Virus record (IMG/VR): IMGVR_UViG_3300045117_000253 | Location: 1-25,789 of that record | Strand: one strand, 5' to 3' | DNA from: a virus | Length of the DNA: 25,789 bases | Part shown: positions 1-6,242 of the stretch, piece by piece | How the letters are laid out: the number at the start of each line of letters is the position of its first letter | How positions within the stretch are numbered: the first letter of the stretch is position 1 | Translations under genes and position numbers: made by a program | The notes under the pieces: generated by a model | What the model saw: the letters and a program-made list of their open reading frames with translations, nothing else | What the model was told of the DNA's origin: nothing | Database searches by the model: none

Positions 1-388
1 TCTTCCACTTCACTTCTCCAACAGTCTCATAATTATGCATCCCCATATATTCATGTGGTGGTTTTCCACAGATTTTACAGCAAGGGTTTATTCTCTCAAT
101 CCTCACCACTTTTCCGAGGGAGGGCTTGAACTTGTAGCACTTGCAGGTGGTGAAATAACACACACGTTTGTCTAAATGGTAGCTTTCTTTGTGTTTGCAC
201 TCGCACAATCCCGTCGGGAAGGTGTCGCCGAGGGAGAGGATTGTTATCATCTCATGCCCCCATGAGTGGTTGTGCTCTCCTTGTAGCCGACCTGATATAA
301 CTACGAACTTGTCAAATCTGTTCATATCAAATCTCCTTCCAAGCTCCTTTGCGATTTCCTCTGCGGTTAGGATGCGTTCAAGTTTCAT
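1..388 (-). CDS. Cys-rich zinc-binding protein, partial (runs off window start)
   Basis: The frame is open from the ATG at 388 to the window edge with no stop, so the C-terminus is missing (129 codons visible). The N-terminus MKLERILTAEEIAKELGRRF is helical. The rest is rich in Cys and His: CECKH, then CYFTTCKCY, then CCKICGKPPHE, which would form one or two zinc sites. The start overlaps the stop of the upstream gene as ATGA and sits in the AAAACCATGA version of the start cassette used repeatedly in this operon. I do not recognise the family. A nucleic-acid-binding or host-interaction role is the usual guess for small viral zinc proteins, but that is inference only. Confidence 0.75.
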   Translation of the reverse strand, partial: MKLERILTAEEIAKELGRRFDMNRFDKFVVISGRLQGEHNHSWGHEMITILSLGDTFPTGLCECKHKESYHLDKRVCYFTTCKCYKFKPSLGKVVRIERINPCCKICGKPPHEYMGMHNYETVGEVKWK

Positions 389-615
389 GGTTTTGCCTCG
401 TTTGGAACGCTCATCACCTTCTGCGCGTCCACCCTTATCCTGTAGCCTGGAGCGTTCTTGTTAGAGTCGCTCCATACGGTTCGGTCTATCTTCTCGTTGC
501 CCACCACGTCCGCCATGTACGCGAGGACTATGCACATGCTCGAGAGCGCGAGGTCGTAGTCCCCAGGCAGGGCGGCGATTATCCTCTCTTGGATTTCCTT
601 GTCTATTTCATTCAT
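385..615 (-). CDS. Hypothetical protein, 76 aa
   Basis: Begins MNEIDKEIQERIIAALPGDY and continues with a helical segment (LALSSMCIVLAYMADVV) that is moderately hydrophobic but short for a membrane span. It ends in the tripeptide AKP. The ATG follows GGTGAAACC, a good SD with fixed spacing, and overlaps the stop of the upstream gene as ATGA. Its own stop overlaps the next ATG in the same way. It is clearly part of the polycistronic accessory operon. No family is recognised. Confidence 0.75.
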   Translation of the reverse strand: MNEIDKEIQERIIAALPGDYDLALSSMCIVLAYMADVVGNEKIDRTVWSDSNKNAPGYRIRVDAQKVMSVPNEAKP

Positions 616-794
616 GGTTTCACCTTCTTTGGCTTTTCGGGCTTGGGTTCAAGATGCTTCTGATTAGACGGTGATGTGCTAATAGAAGCCCCCAAGCTTT
701 CCGAAGCCTTTTTGCATATCTCTGCTATCTTCAACATGCGATGCCATATATTGTTCTCCTTTGCAAGCCAAGGCTCTTCCTCGTCGGTTGTCAT
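612..794 (-). CDS. Hypothetical protein, 60 aa, Lys/Pro-rich tail
   Basis: The N-terminal half is acidic to amphipathic (MTTDEEEPWLAKENNIWHRM). The C-terminal half is low-complexity with repeated KPEKPKK and ends VKP. Those last residues are encoded by the GTGAAACCATGA cassette that starts the next gene. The gene begins with an ATG overlapping the stop of the PD-(D/E)XK nuclease gene, behind GAGGCTAAACC. Reality is supported by tight coupling on both sides. The function is unknown. Confidence 0.65.
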   Translation of the reverse strand: MTTDEEEPWLAKENNIWHRMLKIAEICKKASESLGASISTSPSNQKHLEPKPEKPKKVKP

Positions 795-1228
795 GGTTTA
801 GCCTCCTCGTAGCATAAGCAGTCCTTCGGGACGTAGTTGAGCACGTTCACGCGCTCGGGCGGCTTGTGCTTGCTTTGCCAGTCGCACCAACATAGCCACA
901 GCTTGACAAACTGCTCGAAGTCGATTATGGCATAGCGCCTCTGTTTCTTCTTTTCGTGGATCACCAGAGCCCATGGCTTGTTTTTTTTGCATTCCTTGGC
1001 GGCTTCCTTGAGCGCGAGGGTTTCCGTCTTCCCCAAAAGCTCGAGGAATTTCTTCCCGAGGTTGTGGGCGTTCTGGCTCTTGACCTCTATGTAGAGTTCT
1101 GCGTTCCTCCCATCAGGCAGCATGGTGTCGGATGTGCCGATGTGCGCATAGGCGCCGCTTCCTGGCCTGCGGATGTGACCGAAGTAGGATGCTATCCTCG
1201 CTTCCTCCTCCTTCCATGCCTTGCTCAT
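791..1228 (-). CDS. PD-(D/E)XK nuclease, Holliday-junction-resolvase-like, 145 aa
   Basis: Seen: an N-terminal helix (KEEEARIASYF), then RRPGSGA around residues 20-26, then a TSD motif with D34 and ELYIEVK with E48 and K50. This is the E...D...ExK order of Hjc-like or VRR-NUC-like resolvases and phage PDDEXK endonucleases. The C-terminal half is basic with Trp- and Cys-containing strands (WLCWCDWQSKHK). The start was chosen at ATG 1228 because it overlaps the previous stop as ATGA; a longer frame to 1300 would overlap the neighbour by 75 bp. By family, such enzymes resolve branched DNA before packaging or degrade host DNA. Which applies here is inference. Confidence 0.75.
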   Translation of the reverse strand: MSKAWKEEEARIASYFGHIRRPGSGAYAHIGTSDTMLPDGRNAELYIEVKSQNAHNLGKKFLELLGKTETLALKEAAKECKKNKPWALVIHEKKKQRRYAIIDFEQFVKLWLCWCDWQSKHKPPERVNVLNYVPKDCLCYEEAKP

Positions 1229-1422
1229 TTCAGTCCCCTCCCGAACTTCAGTTTTTCTTTGTTGAGGTGCTTCTCCCATTTGTTGTCTTCCACTTGCCAC
1301 AGCCGCGAGTCTGCCGCCAGCCCAAGGTTTATCAGCAGCTGGCCAAGCCTCTGGTCAGGCATCATCTCCCAAATCTCCGTTATTTTCGCCATTATTCTGC
1401 GAATTCGTGTTGGTTTTCTCAT
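1225..1422 (-). CDS. Hypothetical basic protein, 65 aa
   Basis: A short helical protein beginning MRKPTRIRRIMAKITEIWEM and ending KFGRGLK, with overall positive charge. The ATG at 1422 was chosen because GGGTGAAACC lies immediately upstream, matching the SD cassette seen at other genes of this operon. An in-frame ATG 12 bases upstream lacks that spacing. The stop overlaps the nuclease start (ATGA), so it is probably co-translated with it. No family is recognised. Confidence 0.6.
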   Translation of the reverse strand: MRKPTRIRRIMAKITEIWEMMPDQRLGQLLINLGLAADSRLWQVEDNKWEKHLNKEKLKFGRGLK

Positions 1423-1426
1423 GGTT

Positions 1427-1639
1427 TCACCCATCCAGCTTGGTCTGCCTCTTGTCAGTGTCAGCGCTTATTGTGTCGCCGATTTCTGGGGCGCCGTCCG
1501 CGTCGCGCAGGTCGAGCTTGAGCTTTTCCCCCGCCTCGTTTTCGCACGAGATTAACAGCCTGTGCTCCTCGCACTCATTGCCCTGCTTGCCCTTGTATGT
1601 GCGCTTGATGCGCTTGATTTCCTTTACCTCGAATTCCAT
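1427..1639 (-). CDS. Hypothetical small beta-rich protein, 70 aa
   Basis: Sequence begins MEFEVKEIKRIKRTYKGKQG and continues in alternating strand-like segments (HRLLISCENEAGEKLKLDL) to EIGDTISADTDKRQTKLDG. This suggests a small beta-barrel, possibly OB-like. The ATG at 1639 has GGAGGCGGGAAA directly upstream. It overlaps the 3' end of the zinc-finger gene by 65 bp in another frame, a longer overlap than usual here. The stop lies inside the GGGTGA of the next gene's SD. The function is not recognised. Confidence 0.65.
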   Translation of the reverse strand: MEFEVKEIKRIKRTYKGKQGNECEEHRLLISCENEAGEKLKLDLRDADGAPEIGDTISADTDKRQTKLDG

Positions 1640-1841
1640 TTTCCCGCCTCCTCTCCCTGTATTTCCTGTTCCTCTCGATTTCATGCTGCCGGAATGCCCT
1701 GTCCCTGTTGTAGCGGGCGCGCCTGTCAACATCCAGCGCGCACTGCGGGCAGAAGTTTGTGCTGAGCCTTCTGATGAACCTCCCGCAGCGCAGGCAGTTC
1801 GATTTTACCGCCAGCCTGCCCCTAATCCTGATGAATTCCAT
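1575..1841 (-). CDS. Small zinc-finger, Arg-rich protein, 88 aa
   Basis: Two CxxC pairs (CLRCG near residue 16 and CPQC near residue 31) form a plausible treble-clef or zinc-ribbon site. They are followed by a very basic helix (RRARYNRDRAFRQHEIERNR). The last ~20 residues, rich in Gln/Ala/His/Gly, are encoded in the overlap with the next gene and may not be under independent selection. The ATG at 1841 has GAGGAGGGGCAACG upstream and overlaps the 3' end of the glycosyltransferase gene by 20 bp. The layout resembles small viral transcription or DNA-binding factors. The exact role is unknown. Confidence 0.65.
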   Translation of the reverse strand: MEFIRIRGRLAVKSNCLRCGRFIRRLSTNFCPQCALDVDRRARYNRDRAFRQHEIERNRKYRERRRENGIRGKGNQAHQAHIQGQAGQ

Positions 1842-2460
1842 CGTTGCCCCTCCTCTTGTTGAGCTCCTGCTTTTGCAGCCAGCGGACGACGTCGAGCGGC
1901 TTCCAGTGCGAGCAGAGCACCCGCGTCTCCACGTGGATTTTGTAGCCGCATTCCTTAGCCATCTCGCAGAAGTGCAGGTCTTCGCTCAGCTCGAAGCCGT
2001 CGCCAAGCCTGTTGTATATGTGCGTGAACCAGGGGATTTTGCCCTTCTCCTCCATGGTCGTGAAGACCTCCCGCTTGGCCATCATGCAGCCGGTTCCGGC
2101 GCGCTCTGCCACCATGCCGTCCTCGGTCGGCTTGGCGCGCATCACCACCGGCACGAAGTCCTGCTCGTCGTTGTCCCCGAAGCGGAAGTAGACGCCCGCC
2201 AGCAGGGGCAAGTCCTTGGCGACCATCAAATCCACTGCCCCCACCGGCGGGATTACGTCAGCGTCGAGCATAAATAGGAAGTCCATGCCCGATTTCAGGA
2301 ATTCCGTGACTATGGCGTTCCTCGAGCGGCACAGGTCGTTCCTCCCCTCAAAGTGGACGCTCACCGTGTTCTTGCTCTGCGTCACCTCGTGCAGCAGGTA
2401 GTTGGCGAGCTGCACGTGGATGCTTCCCCTATGCGGGATTGCTATCAGCACAGTCTTCAT
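1822..2460 (-). CDS. GT-A fold glycosyltransferase, 212 aa
   Basis: The N-terminus MKTVLIAIPHRGSIHVQLAN has the first beta strand of GT-A glycosyltransferases. RNDLCRSRNAIVTEFL and FLFMLDADVIPP follow, the latter carrying a DxD-type motif at residues 66-68 that would bind metal and nucleotide-sugar. Further on are AGVYFRFG, a GTGCMMAKREVF segment, and a SEDLHFCEMAKECGYKI acceptor-side helix, as in viral family-2-like enzymes. The ATG at 2460 was chosen because GGAAGTGAAACC precedes it; an in-frame ATG at 2508 lacks a site. By family it transfers a sugar to a protein, glycan or DNA base. Given the sequon-rich viral proteins upstream, virion or host-surface glycosylation is a tempting but unproven role. 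Confidence 0.85.
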   Translation of the reverse strand: MKTVLIAIPHRGSIHVQLANYLLHEVTQSKNTVSVHFEGRNDLCRSRNAIVTEFLKSGMDFLFMLDADVIPPVGAVDLMVAKDLPLLAGVYFRFGDNDEQDFVPVVMRAKPTEDGMVAERAGTGCMMAKREVFTTMEEKGKIPWFTHIYNRLGDGFELSEDLHFCEMAKECGYKIHVETRVLCSHWKPLDVVRWLQKQELNKRRGNDGIHQD

Positions 2461-2504
2461 GGTTTCACTTCCATCGCTTTGTTCTCCTTTTTCTTCCAAG
2501 TGCA

Positions 2505-2843
2505 TCACTTTTTCTTCATTCTCTCCATCCCGACCGACCTTGCTTTTTCTTGGTCATATTCGTATTTTTCTGGATTTCTGTCGAGGTAGATTTTTCTTTG
2601 CCCGCTTGCGCCACATATTGGGCAGCTTAAATAAAAATAGAGGTCGAATGCTCCGACTCTCCGATATTGTCGCATCTCTACCTGTATCACATCAACAAGC
2701 CCACCACATAGCATGCACTCGAACTCCATGTGGTCTGTTCCGTCGTAGATTGGCTTGAATGTGTCCATCCTTATGTACGTTTCATCCCGAAGAACTTGGA
2801 TGAAGAGCGTGCCTTGCTTGCCTCTTGGTTTTATTTTTTTCAT
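2505..2843 (-). CDS. Zinc-ribbon protein, 112 aa
   Basis: Begins MKKIKPRGKQGTLFIQVLRD and carries two CxxC knuckles, CMLCG near residue 44 and CPICG near residue 74. They are separated by a beta-rich stretch (VDVIQVEMRQYRRVGAFDLY), the arrangement of a rubredoxin-like zinc ribbon. The C-terminus is charged (EKYEYDQEKARS...MKKK). The ATG follows the previous gene's TGA directly (TGAATG). The family is not recognised. A nucleic-acid or basal-transcription interaction is plausible for a zinc ribbon in an archaeal virus, but this is inference. Confidence 0.7.
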   Translation of the reverse strand: MKKIKPRGKQGTLFIQVLRDETYIRMDTFKPIYDGTDHMEFECMLCGGLVDVIQVEMRQYRRVGAFDLYFYLSCPICGASGQRKIYLDRNPEKYEYDQEKARSVGMERMKKK

Positions 2844-3239
2844 TCAATCAACTCCGAAGGTCATCTGCATGCCCCCGTAGATTTTCTCCTGTTTCCTATT
2901 GATGTTCCACCGCTTTATGAATTCCCACATTGCAATCGTGTGGCTGCACGATGGGGCGCTGTTGTTGATGGGGTCTTCCATGTGCTTTTTCATTTTTGAT
3001 TGGAAGCCTTGGCATGTGCAAGTCCACCCCCACACCTTGTGGCTCTTGATTTCGTACGTCGTCTTGTTGTATGGCGTGCCGTCCTGGTTCATGATGGGCT
3101 TGCAGATGAAGTGGTTGTTCCCCTCCTCACGCACGTACTCAATGCAGCCTTGGGCGAGGATGGCGCGTATCTTCGCGTCCGTCTTCCCGACCAGTTCACG
3201 CGCGTGGGTGCTGTAAAATAAAAGGGTGTTATGGCTCAT
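2844..3239 (-). CDS. SWIM-type zinc-binding protein, 131 aa
   Basis: A CxC (WTCTCQG, residues 72-78) is followed about 24 residues later by CSH (98-100) in APSCSHTIAMWEF. This CxCx(n)CxH order is that of SWIM zinc fingers. Upstream is a strand pair (YEIKSHKVWGW) typical of the SWIM beta hairpin. The N-terminus MSHNTLLFYSTHARELVGKT is helical. The ATG at 3239 overlaps the previous stop as ATGA after GGGTGAAGCC. SWIM domains occur in DNA-associated proteins including archaeal and viral ones, where they bind DNA or protein partners. The precise function is unknown. Confidence 0.7.
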   Translation of the reverse strand: MSHNTLLFYSTHARELVGKTDAKIRAILAQGCIEYVREEGNNHFICKPIMNQDGTPYNKTTYEIKSHKVWGWTCTCQGFQSKMKKHMEDPINNSAPSCSHTIAMWEFIKRWNINRKQEKIYGGMQMTFGVD

Positions 3240-3475
3240 GGCTTCACCCGCCTGCGCTTTCCCAACAGGAAGCCCTCGGTTTTGAGGGTTGCTTCGCACG
3301 CCTCCATTATCGTGGCAGCTTGGGCATGCACGTATGAGCAGTCGTTCGCAGTCATCGGATAGCCGTTGATTCCGATTTCTATGATTTTCCCGCCCATGTT
3401 CCTGTGGGCTTCCCTGATGAGGCTGTACTGCGCCTGCGCGGTGAGTTTGGCGTAGTGTGTTGTCGGCTCCTTCAT
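3236..3475 (-). CDS. Hypothetical protein, 79 aa
   Basis: Starts MKEPTTHYAKLTAQAQYSLI behind GAGGCGGTGGT, overlaps the OB-fold-like gene by 4 bp, and ends KRRRVKP. It consists of alternating helix and short strand (GGKIIEIGINGYPMTANDC) with two Cys residues too far apart for an obvious zinc site. The terminal VKP is encoded by the start cassette of the next gene. It is not recognised. Its position between the OB-fold-like and SWIM genes suggests a DNA-metabolism neighbourhood. Confidence 0.65.
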   Translation of the reverse strand: MKEPTTHYAKLTAQAQYSLIREAHRNMGGKIIEIGINGYPMTANDCSYVHAQAATIMEACEATLKTEGFLLGKRRRVKP

Positions 3476-4155
3476 ACCACCGCCTCGATTGGCTCCCCTT
3501 TCTTTTGGGCATTCTCGCGAGAATAGGCTGCCTCCGCAGGCAACCTTTTCTGGACCACCGCCTCAGCCTGCCGTAGTATGGTGTCGAATGTGTTCTCGAA
3601 GCCGTGCTCGTCCAGCTCCTTGCGCACCTGGCTCTTTGAGTTCATCGCCTCGTTCGCCATGAAATAGAGCACGCCCGTGCTCAGGTTGACCGCGTTGATG
3701 TAGGGCAGGCGCAGCTCGTATATGCGCTTCTCCTCCAGCTCGCGCTTCTCCCTCTCGGCCCAGTACGCCTCGCGCGAGTCGGTGTCCTTCCGGCCTGGTT
3801 GGGGCGTGTAGCTGCTCACCTTCGTGTTGGTGGCTTCGGTTGGCTTCGGCTCGAGCGTGCCCTGCTTTTGGGGCTTCCCGAGCGAGTGTATCTTGAACGG
3901 GGCGTCCCGGCCGGTTCTGGCCAGGTTGTGGTAGAACTTGCCGTCTTTGGTCGGGACGTGCTCCACCTCGTAGCTGTAGTTCTCGCCCATGACCAGCTCC
4001 GTCAGCTGCATCATCGGCTCGAACGCGCTGTATTTGCGCGGGTTCGCCTCCCCCTCGTCGAAGGTCAGCACGTACCGCTTGGCCTCCTTGGTCATGCCCT
4101 GGTAGACACCCTCTCTGGTCTCGAATCTCTCCATTTTTTCACTCCGAGGAGTCAT
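3472..4155 (-). CDS. OB-fold-like putative ssDNA-binding protein, up to 227 aa
   Basis: Residues ~8-85 form a strand-rich unit. It starts QGMTKEAKRYVLTFDEGE, continues KYSAFEPMMQLTELVMGENY and ends SYEVEHVPTKDGKFYHNL. This is the strand/charged-loop rhythm of small OB folds that bind ssDNA in archaeal and phage replication modules. A low-complexity linker follows, then a charged helix (YWAEREKRELEEKRIYEL), then a C-terminal helical domain to VV. Two starts are possible: ATG 4155, with GAGGAG only two bases away, and ATG 4134, with GGAGTG at better spacing. I favour 4134 for the mature N-terminus. The family assignment is by fold pattern only. Confidence 0.6.
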   Translation of the reverse strand: MTPRSEKMERFETREGVYQGMTKEAKRYVLTFDEGEANPRKYSAFEPMMQLTELVMGENYSYEVEHVPTKDGKFYHNLARTGRDAPFKIHSLGKPQKQGTLEPKPTEATNTKVSSYTPQPGRKDTDSREAYWAEREKRELEEKRIYELRLPYINAVNLSTGVLYFMANEAMNSKSQVRKELDEHGFENTFDTILRQAEAVVQKRLPAEAAYSRENAQKKGEPIEAVV

Positions 4156-4161
4156 CGCTCC

Positions 4162-4227
4162 TCAATGTTTGTTTTTCCCAAAAGCAACCAGATAAACACT
4201 GTTGCAGTTGTCGCAGTTTATTTTCAT
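4162..4227 (-). CDS. Micro-ORF, 21 aa with CxxC
   Basis: A 21-codon frame, MKINCDNCNSVYLVAFGKNK plus His. Its ATG overlaps the stop of the upstream zinc protein (ATGA), and it fills the otherwise empty gap before the OB-fold-like gene. CDNCNSVYLV looks like a single zinc knuckle, half of a ribbon, which would need a partner or dimer to bind metal. It could be a translated micro-protein or a coupling leader peptide. Confidence 0.4.
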   Translation of the reverse strand: MKINCDNCNSVYLVAFGKNKH

Positions 4228-4547
4228 TTTTCTTCGCCCCTGTTGGTGCGCGGGAATATCTCCCGCACCCATTCTCGCATGATGTCGCTCATCCTTTTCC
4301 TCAGTTTCCGATCCTTCCTTTCCGGCACCACCACCTGAACGTCAGGCAGGTCTCCGCCCCTGTTCAGGTACGGCAGCCCGTCTACCTCTGCCTCCTGCAG
4401 CACCGCCTCGATGAGCCTGTCCAGCAGATCTTCGTTGGTCGGTGGAGCCCGCGCCTCGATTTCTGCGCAGACTCCACAGTTGCGGCAGTCGTGTGTGTCC
4501 TCTGTCACGAAGATGTTGTGGTCGTGCCCGTGTTCGCAGATTGGCAT
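4224..4547 (-). CDS. Zinc-binding N-terminal domain protein, 107 aa
   Basis: The N-terminal 30 residues are rich in metal ligands (MPICEHGHDHNIFVTEDTHD then CRNCGVCAE). They are followed by a helical middle (NEDLLDRLIEAVLQEAEVDG) and a basic C-terminal helix (RKDRKLRKRMSDIMREWVRE). The ATG at 4547 has GGAGGCGGTTTGA upstream. It may be a small regulator: zinc head, helical linker, basic tail. No family is recognised. The 63-bp gap upstream of it shows nothing clear beyond its SD and a short A-run on the coding strand. Confidence 0.7.
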   Translation of the reverse strand: MPICEHGHDHNIFVTEDTHDCRNCGVCAEIEARAPPTNEDLLDRLIEAVLQEAEVDGLPYLNRGGDLPDVQVVVPERKDRKLRKRMSDIMREWVREIFPRTNRGEEK

Positions 4548-4610
4548 TCAAACCGCCTCCTTCAGATTGTTCTTTTTTTCGTGATAATAGCGCTCCAAAA
4601 GTTACACATT

Positions 4611-4922
4611 TCAATACCACCCTCTTGCCCTGAAATTCGACGCGCTTATGCACCTGTTTGCGCTGAGTTGCTGCGCTGCGCTCAGGGTGATTTTTCTCCA
4701 TCGCTTTTCATTCATGAGGTAGGCGCGCGTGGTGTCCACCATGCCCATGTCGCGCGTGTCCACGATGAGCCCGTCGAGGTCTGTTTTGATTGGCTCGTCG
4801 TCGAAGTCCTCGGCTTCCCATTCGTCGTCCGCGCGCTCCGCCTCGCTCGCGGCGTTCTCGCTTTCCGCGTACGCTTCCTTGTCTGCCTCGGACATGCCGA
4901 GGATGTCGTCCGTCATGCTCAT
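4611..4922 (-). CDS. Acidic hypothetical protein, 103 aa
   Basis: The first half is strongly acidic (MSMTDDILGMSEADKEAYAE, then SEAERADDEWEAEDFDDEP). The second half is basic with amphipathic helices and ends RARGWY. Charge segregation of this kind is seen in DNA-mimic or chaperone-like viral proteins, but no family is recognised. It is the first gene after a gap that carries a TATA-like box about 66 bp upstream, so it is probably the promoter-proximal gene of the following operon. Two ATGs (4922, 4916) are equally placed. Confidence 0.65.
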   Translation of the reverse strand: MSMTDDILGMSEADKEAYAESENAASEAERADDEWEAEDFDDEPIKTDLDGLIVDTRDMGMVDTTRAYLMNEKRWRKITLSAAQQLSANRCISASNFRARGWY

Positions 4923-4986
4923 TTTCTCATCCGGGTCTCGGGGGTCGTCGCCCCCTTTGCCCTTGTGACAGGTATTACGCGGGCAA

Positions 4987-4998
4987 CATTTAAATACC
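4987..4998 (-). promoter_or_regulatory. Putative archaeal TATA-box promoter
   Basis: On the minus strand GGTATTTAAATG lies in an AT-rich stretch after the micro-ORF cluster and about 66 bp upstream of the acidic gene's ATG. TATTTAAAT is a good archaeal TATA match. A start site ~25 bp downstream would leave a leader of about 40 nt. The surrounding non-coding stretch 4923-5056 shows no gene. Not experimentally supported. Confidence 0.45.
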
Positions 4999-5056
4999 TA
5001 TGCTTCGTTGCTTCGACGTGAGCTGTTTTTAGTGGGAAATTATTAACTTATTTCTG

Positions 5057-5110
5057 TTACAGTGGCAGGAAGTGATATGTCCTCGTATTCCACATTATGG
5101 TCAGCTTCAT
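5057..5110 (-). CDS. Micro-ORF, 17 aa
   Basis: MKLTIMWNTRTYHFLPL, starting with an ATG that overlaps the zinc micro-protein's stop (TGATG) behind GGCAAGG. It is the third member of a chain of coupled micro-ORFs after the HNH gene. It is too short to assign a function and could be fortuitous. It is included because the stop/start coupling repeats three times in a row. Confidence 0.25.
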   Translation of the reverse strand: MKLTIMWNTRTYHFLPL

Positions 5111-5205
5111 CCTTGCCACCCCCCGCATTTGCATGGCTCTGGTTCGCCCTTCTCGTCGAAGCCGTTGCGCTTTCCGCATAGGCCGCATTGCCACCATTTC
5201 CTCAT
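5107..5205 (-). CDS. Zinc-ribbon micro-protein, 32 aa
   Basis: Begins MRKWWQCGLCGKRNGF and ends CKCGGWQG. CGLCG and CKCG are spaced about 17 residues apart, giving four cysteines suited to one zinc ion. The ATG at 5205 follows the preceding TGA directly, with GGAGGGAGG about 8 bases upstream, a strong SD. The four-Cys pattern in 32 residues and the SD argue that this is real despite its size. The role is unknown. Confidence 0.55.
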   Translation of the reverse strand: MRKWWQCGLCGKRNGFDEKGEPEPCKCGGWQG

Positions 5206-5271
5206 TCAACCCCTCCCTCCGACGTACTTCGCCCCTTTTGCGAGGGGTATGCTCTTCCTGAATCTTTTCAT
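5206..5271 (-). CDS. Basic micro-ORF, 21 aa
   Basis: Begins MKRFRKSIPLAKGAKYVGGR; its ATG overlaps the HNH gene's TGA (ATGA) and its stop directly precedes the zinc micro-protein start. Highly basic. The last codons coincide with the purine-rich SD of the next gene. It may serve mainly to couple translation from HNH to the zinc micro-protein. Confidence 0.35.
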   Translation of the reverse strand: MKRFRKSIPLAKGAKYVGGRG

Positions 5272-5591
5272 GAAATCGCCCCGATTGCGTATTCCTCCTC
5301 TTTTCCATATGGCACGTCATACAGATTTTTTGTTCTGAGTGCCTCTCTGAATCTCTGCTCTCTGAGAAACATTCTGATTCTACAGAGTTTTGCGTGTTCT
5401 CGCCTGTGGCATGATGGGCATAGAGTTATGAGATTTTGTGGTGTGTTGTTTTTGCGGTTCATGTCTTTGTGGTGGATGTTGAACCTCTTCACCAGTGATT
5501 GCGTGCCGATGAGAATCTTTCCCGATATGCCGCATCGCATACAGCGCCAATCGTCGCGCTCGAGTATTTGTGTACGTAGTTCTGGCTTCAT
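5268..5591 (-). CDS. HNH endonuclease, 107 aa
   Basis: Clear HNH architecture: a zinc knuckle at C17-x2-C20 (WRCMRCG), IHHKD with H40/H41 (the general base and metal site), N53 in NTPQNLITL, then CPSC-H (C58, C61, H62) closing the zinc site. HNH proteins are metal-dependent DNA nickases or nucleases. In tailed viruses they act in packaging (next to terminase) or as free-standing homing endonucleases. Here it sits in the accessory operon, far from any visible terminase, which favours a homing or DNA-processing role (inference). The ATG at 5591 overlaps the upstream stop and is preceded by GGGGCTGATAAA. Confidence 0.88.
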   Translation of the reverse strand: MKPELRTQILERDDWRCMRCGISGKILIGTQSLVKRFNIHHKDMNRKNNTPQNLITLCPSCHRREHAKLCRIRMFLREQRFREALRTKNLYDVPYGKEEEYAIGAIS

Positions 5592-5959
5592 TTTATCAGC
5601 CCCTTCTTCTGCAGCGCGTTCATCGCTTCGGTGTCCTGCTTATTCTCTATTAGAGCGAGGAGCTTTTCCGTGCTTGCAAAAAATTCCGAGTACGCCTCGC
5701 AGATTTCGTGGCGCAGGATGTAGAACTTTGGGTAGGTGTTGGTTTCCATCACCCCATTCTTTCGGAGGTGCTTTCGGGCTTGCGACAGCCTTGCTGCGGA
5801 TAGCTGCCAACCCATCCTACGCAGGCGGTGCGCTATTTCCTTGTTTCCCACCGTCCCCTCAGCCTTCACGGTTTCCATCAGGACGAGCCATTCTGGGACT
5901 CCGTTGCGGAGCAGGTCGCGCATGGACTCGAGCTTGCGCTTGTCGAATTCAGTCCACAT
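5588..5959 (-). CDS. Winged-helix-like DNA-binding protein, 123 aa
   Basis: The middle of the protein reads as a helix-turn-helix/wing: TVGNKEIAHRLRRMGWQLSA then ARLSQARKHLRKNGVMETNT and PKFYILRHE, where the two helices precede a short hairpin. N- and C-terminal helices flank it, and the C-terminus is ENKQDTEAMNALQKKGLIK. Starts at GTG 5968, ATG 5965 and ATG 5959 are all in frame. GGGTG lies at the right spacing only for 5959, so I chose it. It overlaps the end of the upstream Tudor-like gene. It may be a transcription or replication regulator, being second after the regulatory block at 6204-6606. Confidence 0.6.
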   Translation of the reverse strand: MWTEFDKRKLESMRDLLRNGVPEWLVLMETVKAEGTVGNKEIAHRLRRMGWQLSAARLSQARKHLRKNGVMETNTYPKFYILRHEICEAYSEFFASTEKLLALIENKQDTEAMNALQKKGLIK

Positions 5960-6203
5960 GCGCATCACCCAATTTCCTAAAGGACTTGATGTTGTCCTTG
6001 TCCACGCCGCATGTCTGGCCGTTCTTGTCTGTAAAGTAGATTAGGTTCCCTTCGACGCGCAGTATCGTTGCCGTCCAGAGCTGCCCGTTCTTCTCTTCGA
6101 TTTTGAAGCGGGCTCCCGGCACCCAGACCTCGCCCCCAATTTCCTTTTCCAAGTCCTCATCTCCGCCGACGCTTGGCGCGCGGCATCCGTCTTTCTCGGA
6201 CAA
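5949..6203 (-). CDS. Small Tudor/SH3-like protein, up to 84 aa
   Basis: The core (WVPGARFKIEEKNGQLWTAT, then ILRVEGNLIYFTDKNGQTCG) is a five-strand SH3/Tudor-like barrel pattern, with a helical end at IKSFRKLGD. The start is uncertain. The frame opens at TTG 6203 without an SD. TTG 6152 has GGAGATGAGG close upstream, and GTG 6122 has GGGGGCGAGG. A TTTAAA box at 6206-6211 would put transcription start near 6180, favouring one of the two inner starts. It is first in the accessory operon. Confidence 0.55.
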   Translation of the reverse strand: MSEKDGCRAPSVGGDEDLEKEIGGEVWVPGARFKIEEKNGQLWTATILRVEGNLIYFTDKNGQTCGVDKDNIKSFRKLGDAHVD

Positions 6204-6205
6204 GG

Positions 6206-6211
6206 TTTTTA
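6206..6211 (-). promoter_or_regulatory. Possible TATA box (TTTAAA)
   Basis: TTTAAAAA on the minus strand, just before the Tudor-like gene and inside the regulatory block. The spacing fits a start site near 6180 and translation from TTG 6152 or GTG 6122. Single-motif evidence only. Confidence 0.3.
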
Positions 6212-6242
6212 AAGGGCGAGGTGATTAGGGGAAGTTAACGGT

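Noticed and set aside
956-1555. Long plus-strand frames opposite the nuclease region
   Set aside because: They lie antisense to genes with coupled starts and SD sites, have low-complexity composition and no recognisable domain.
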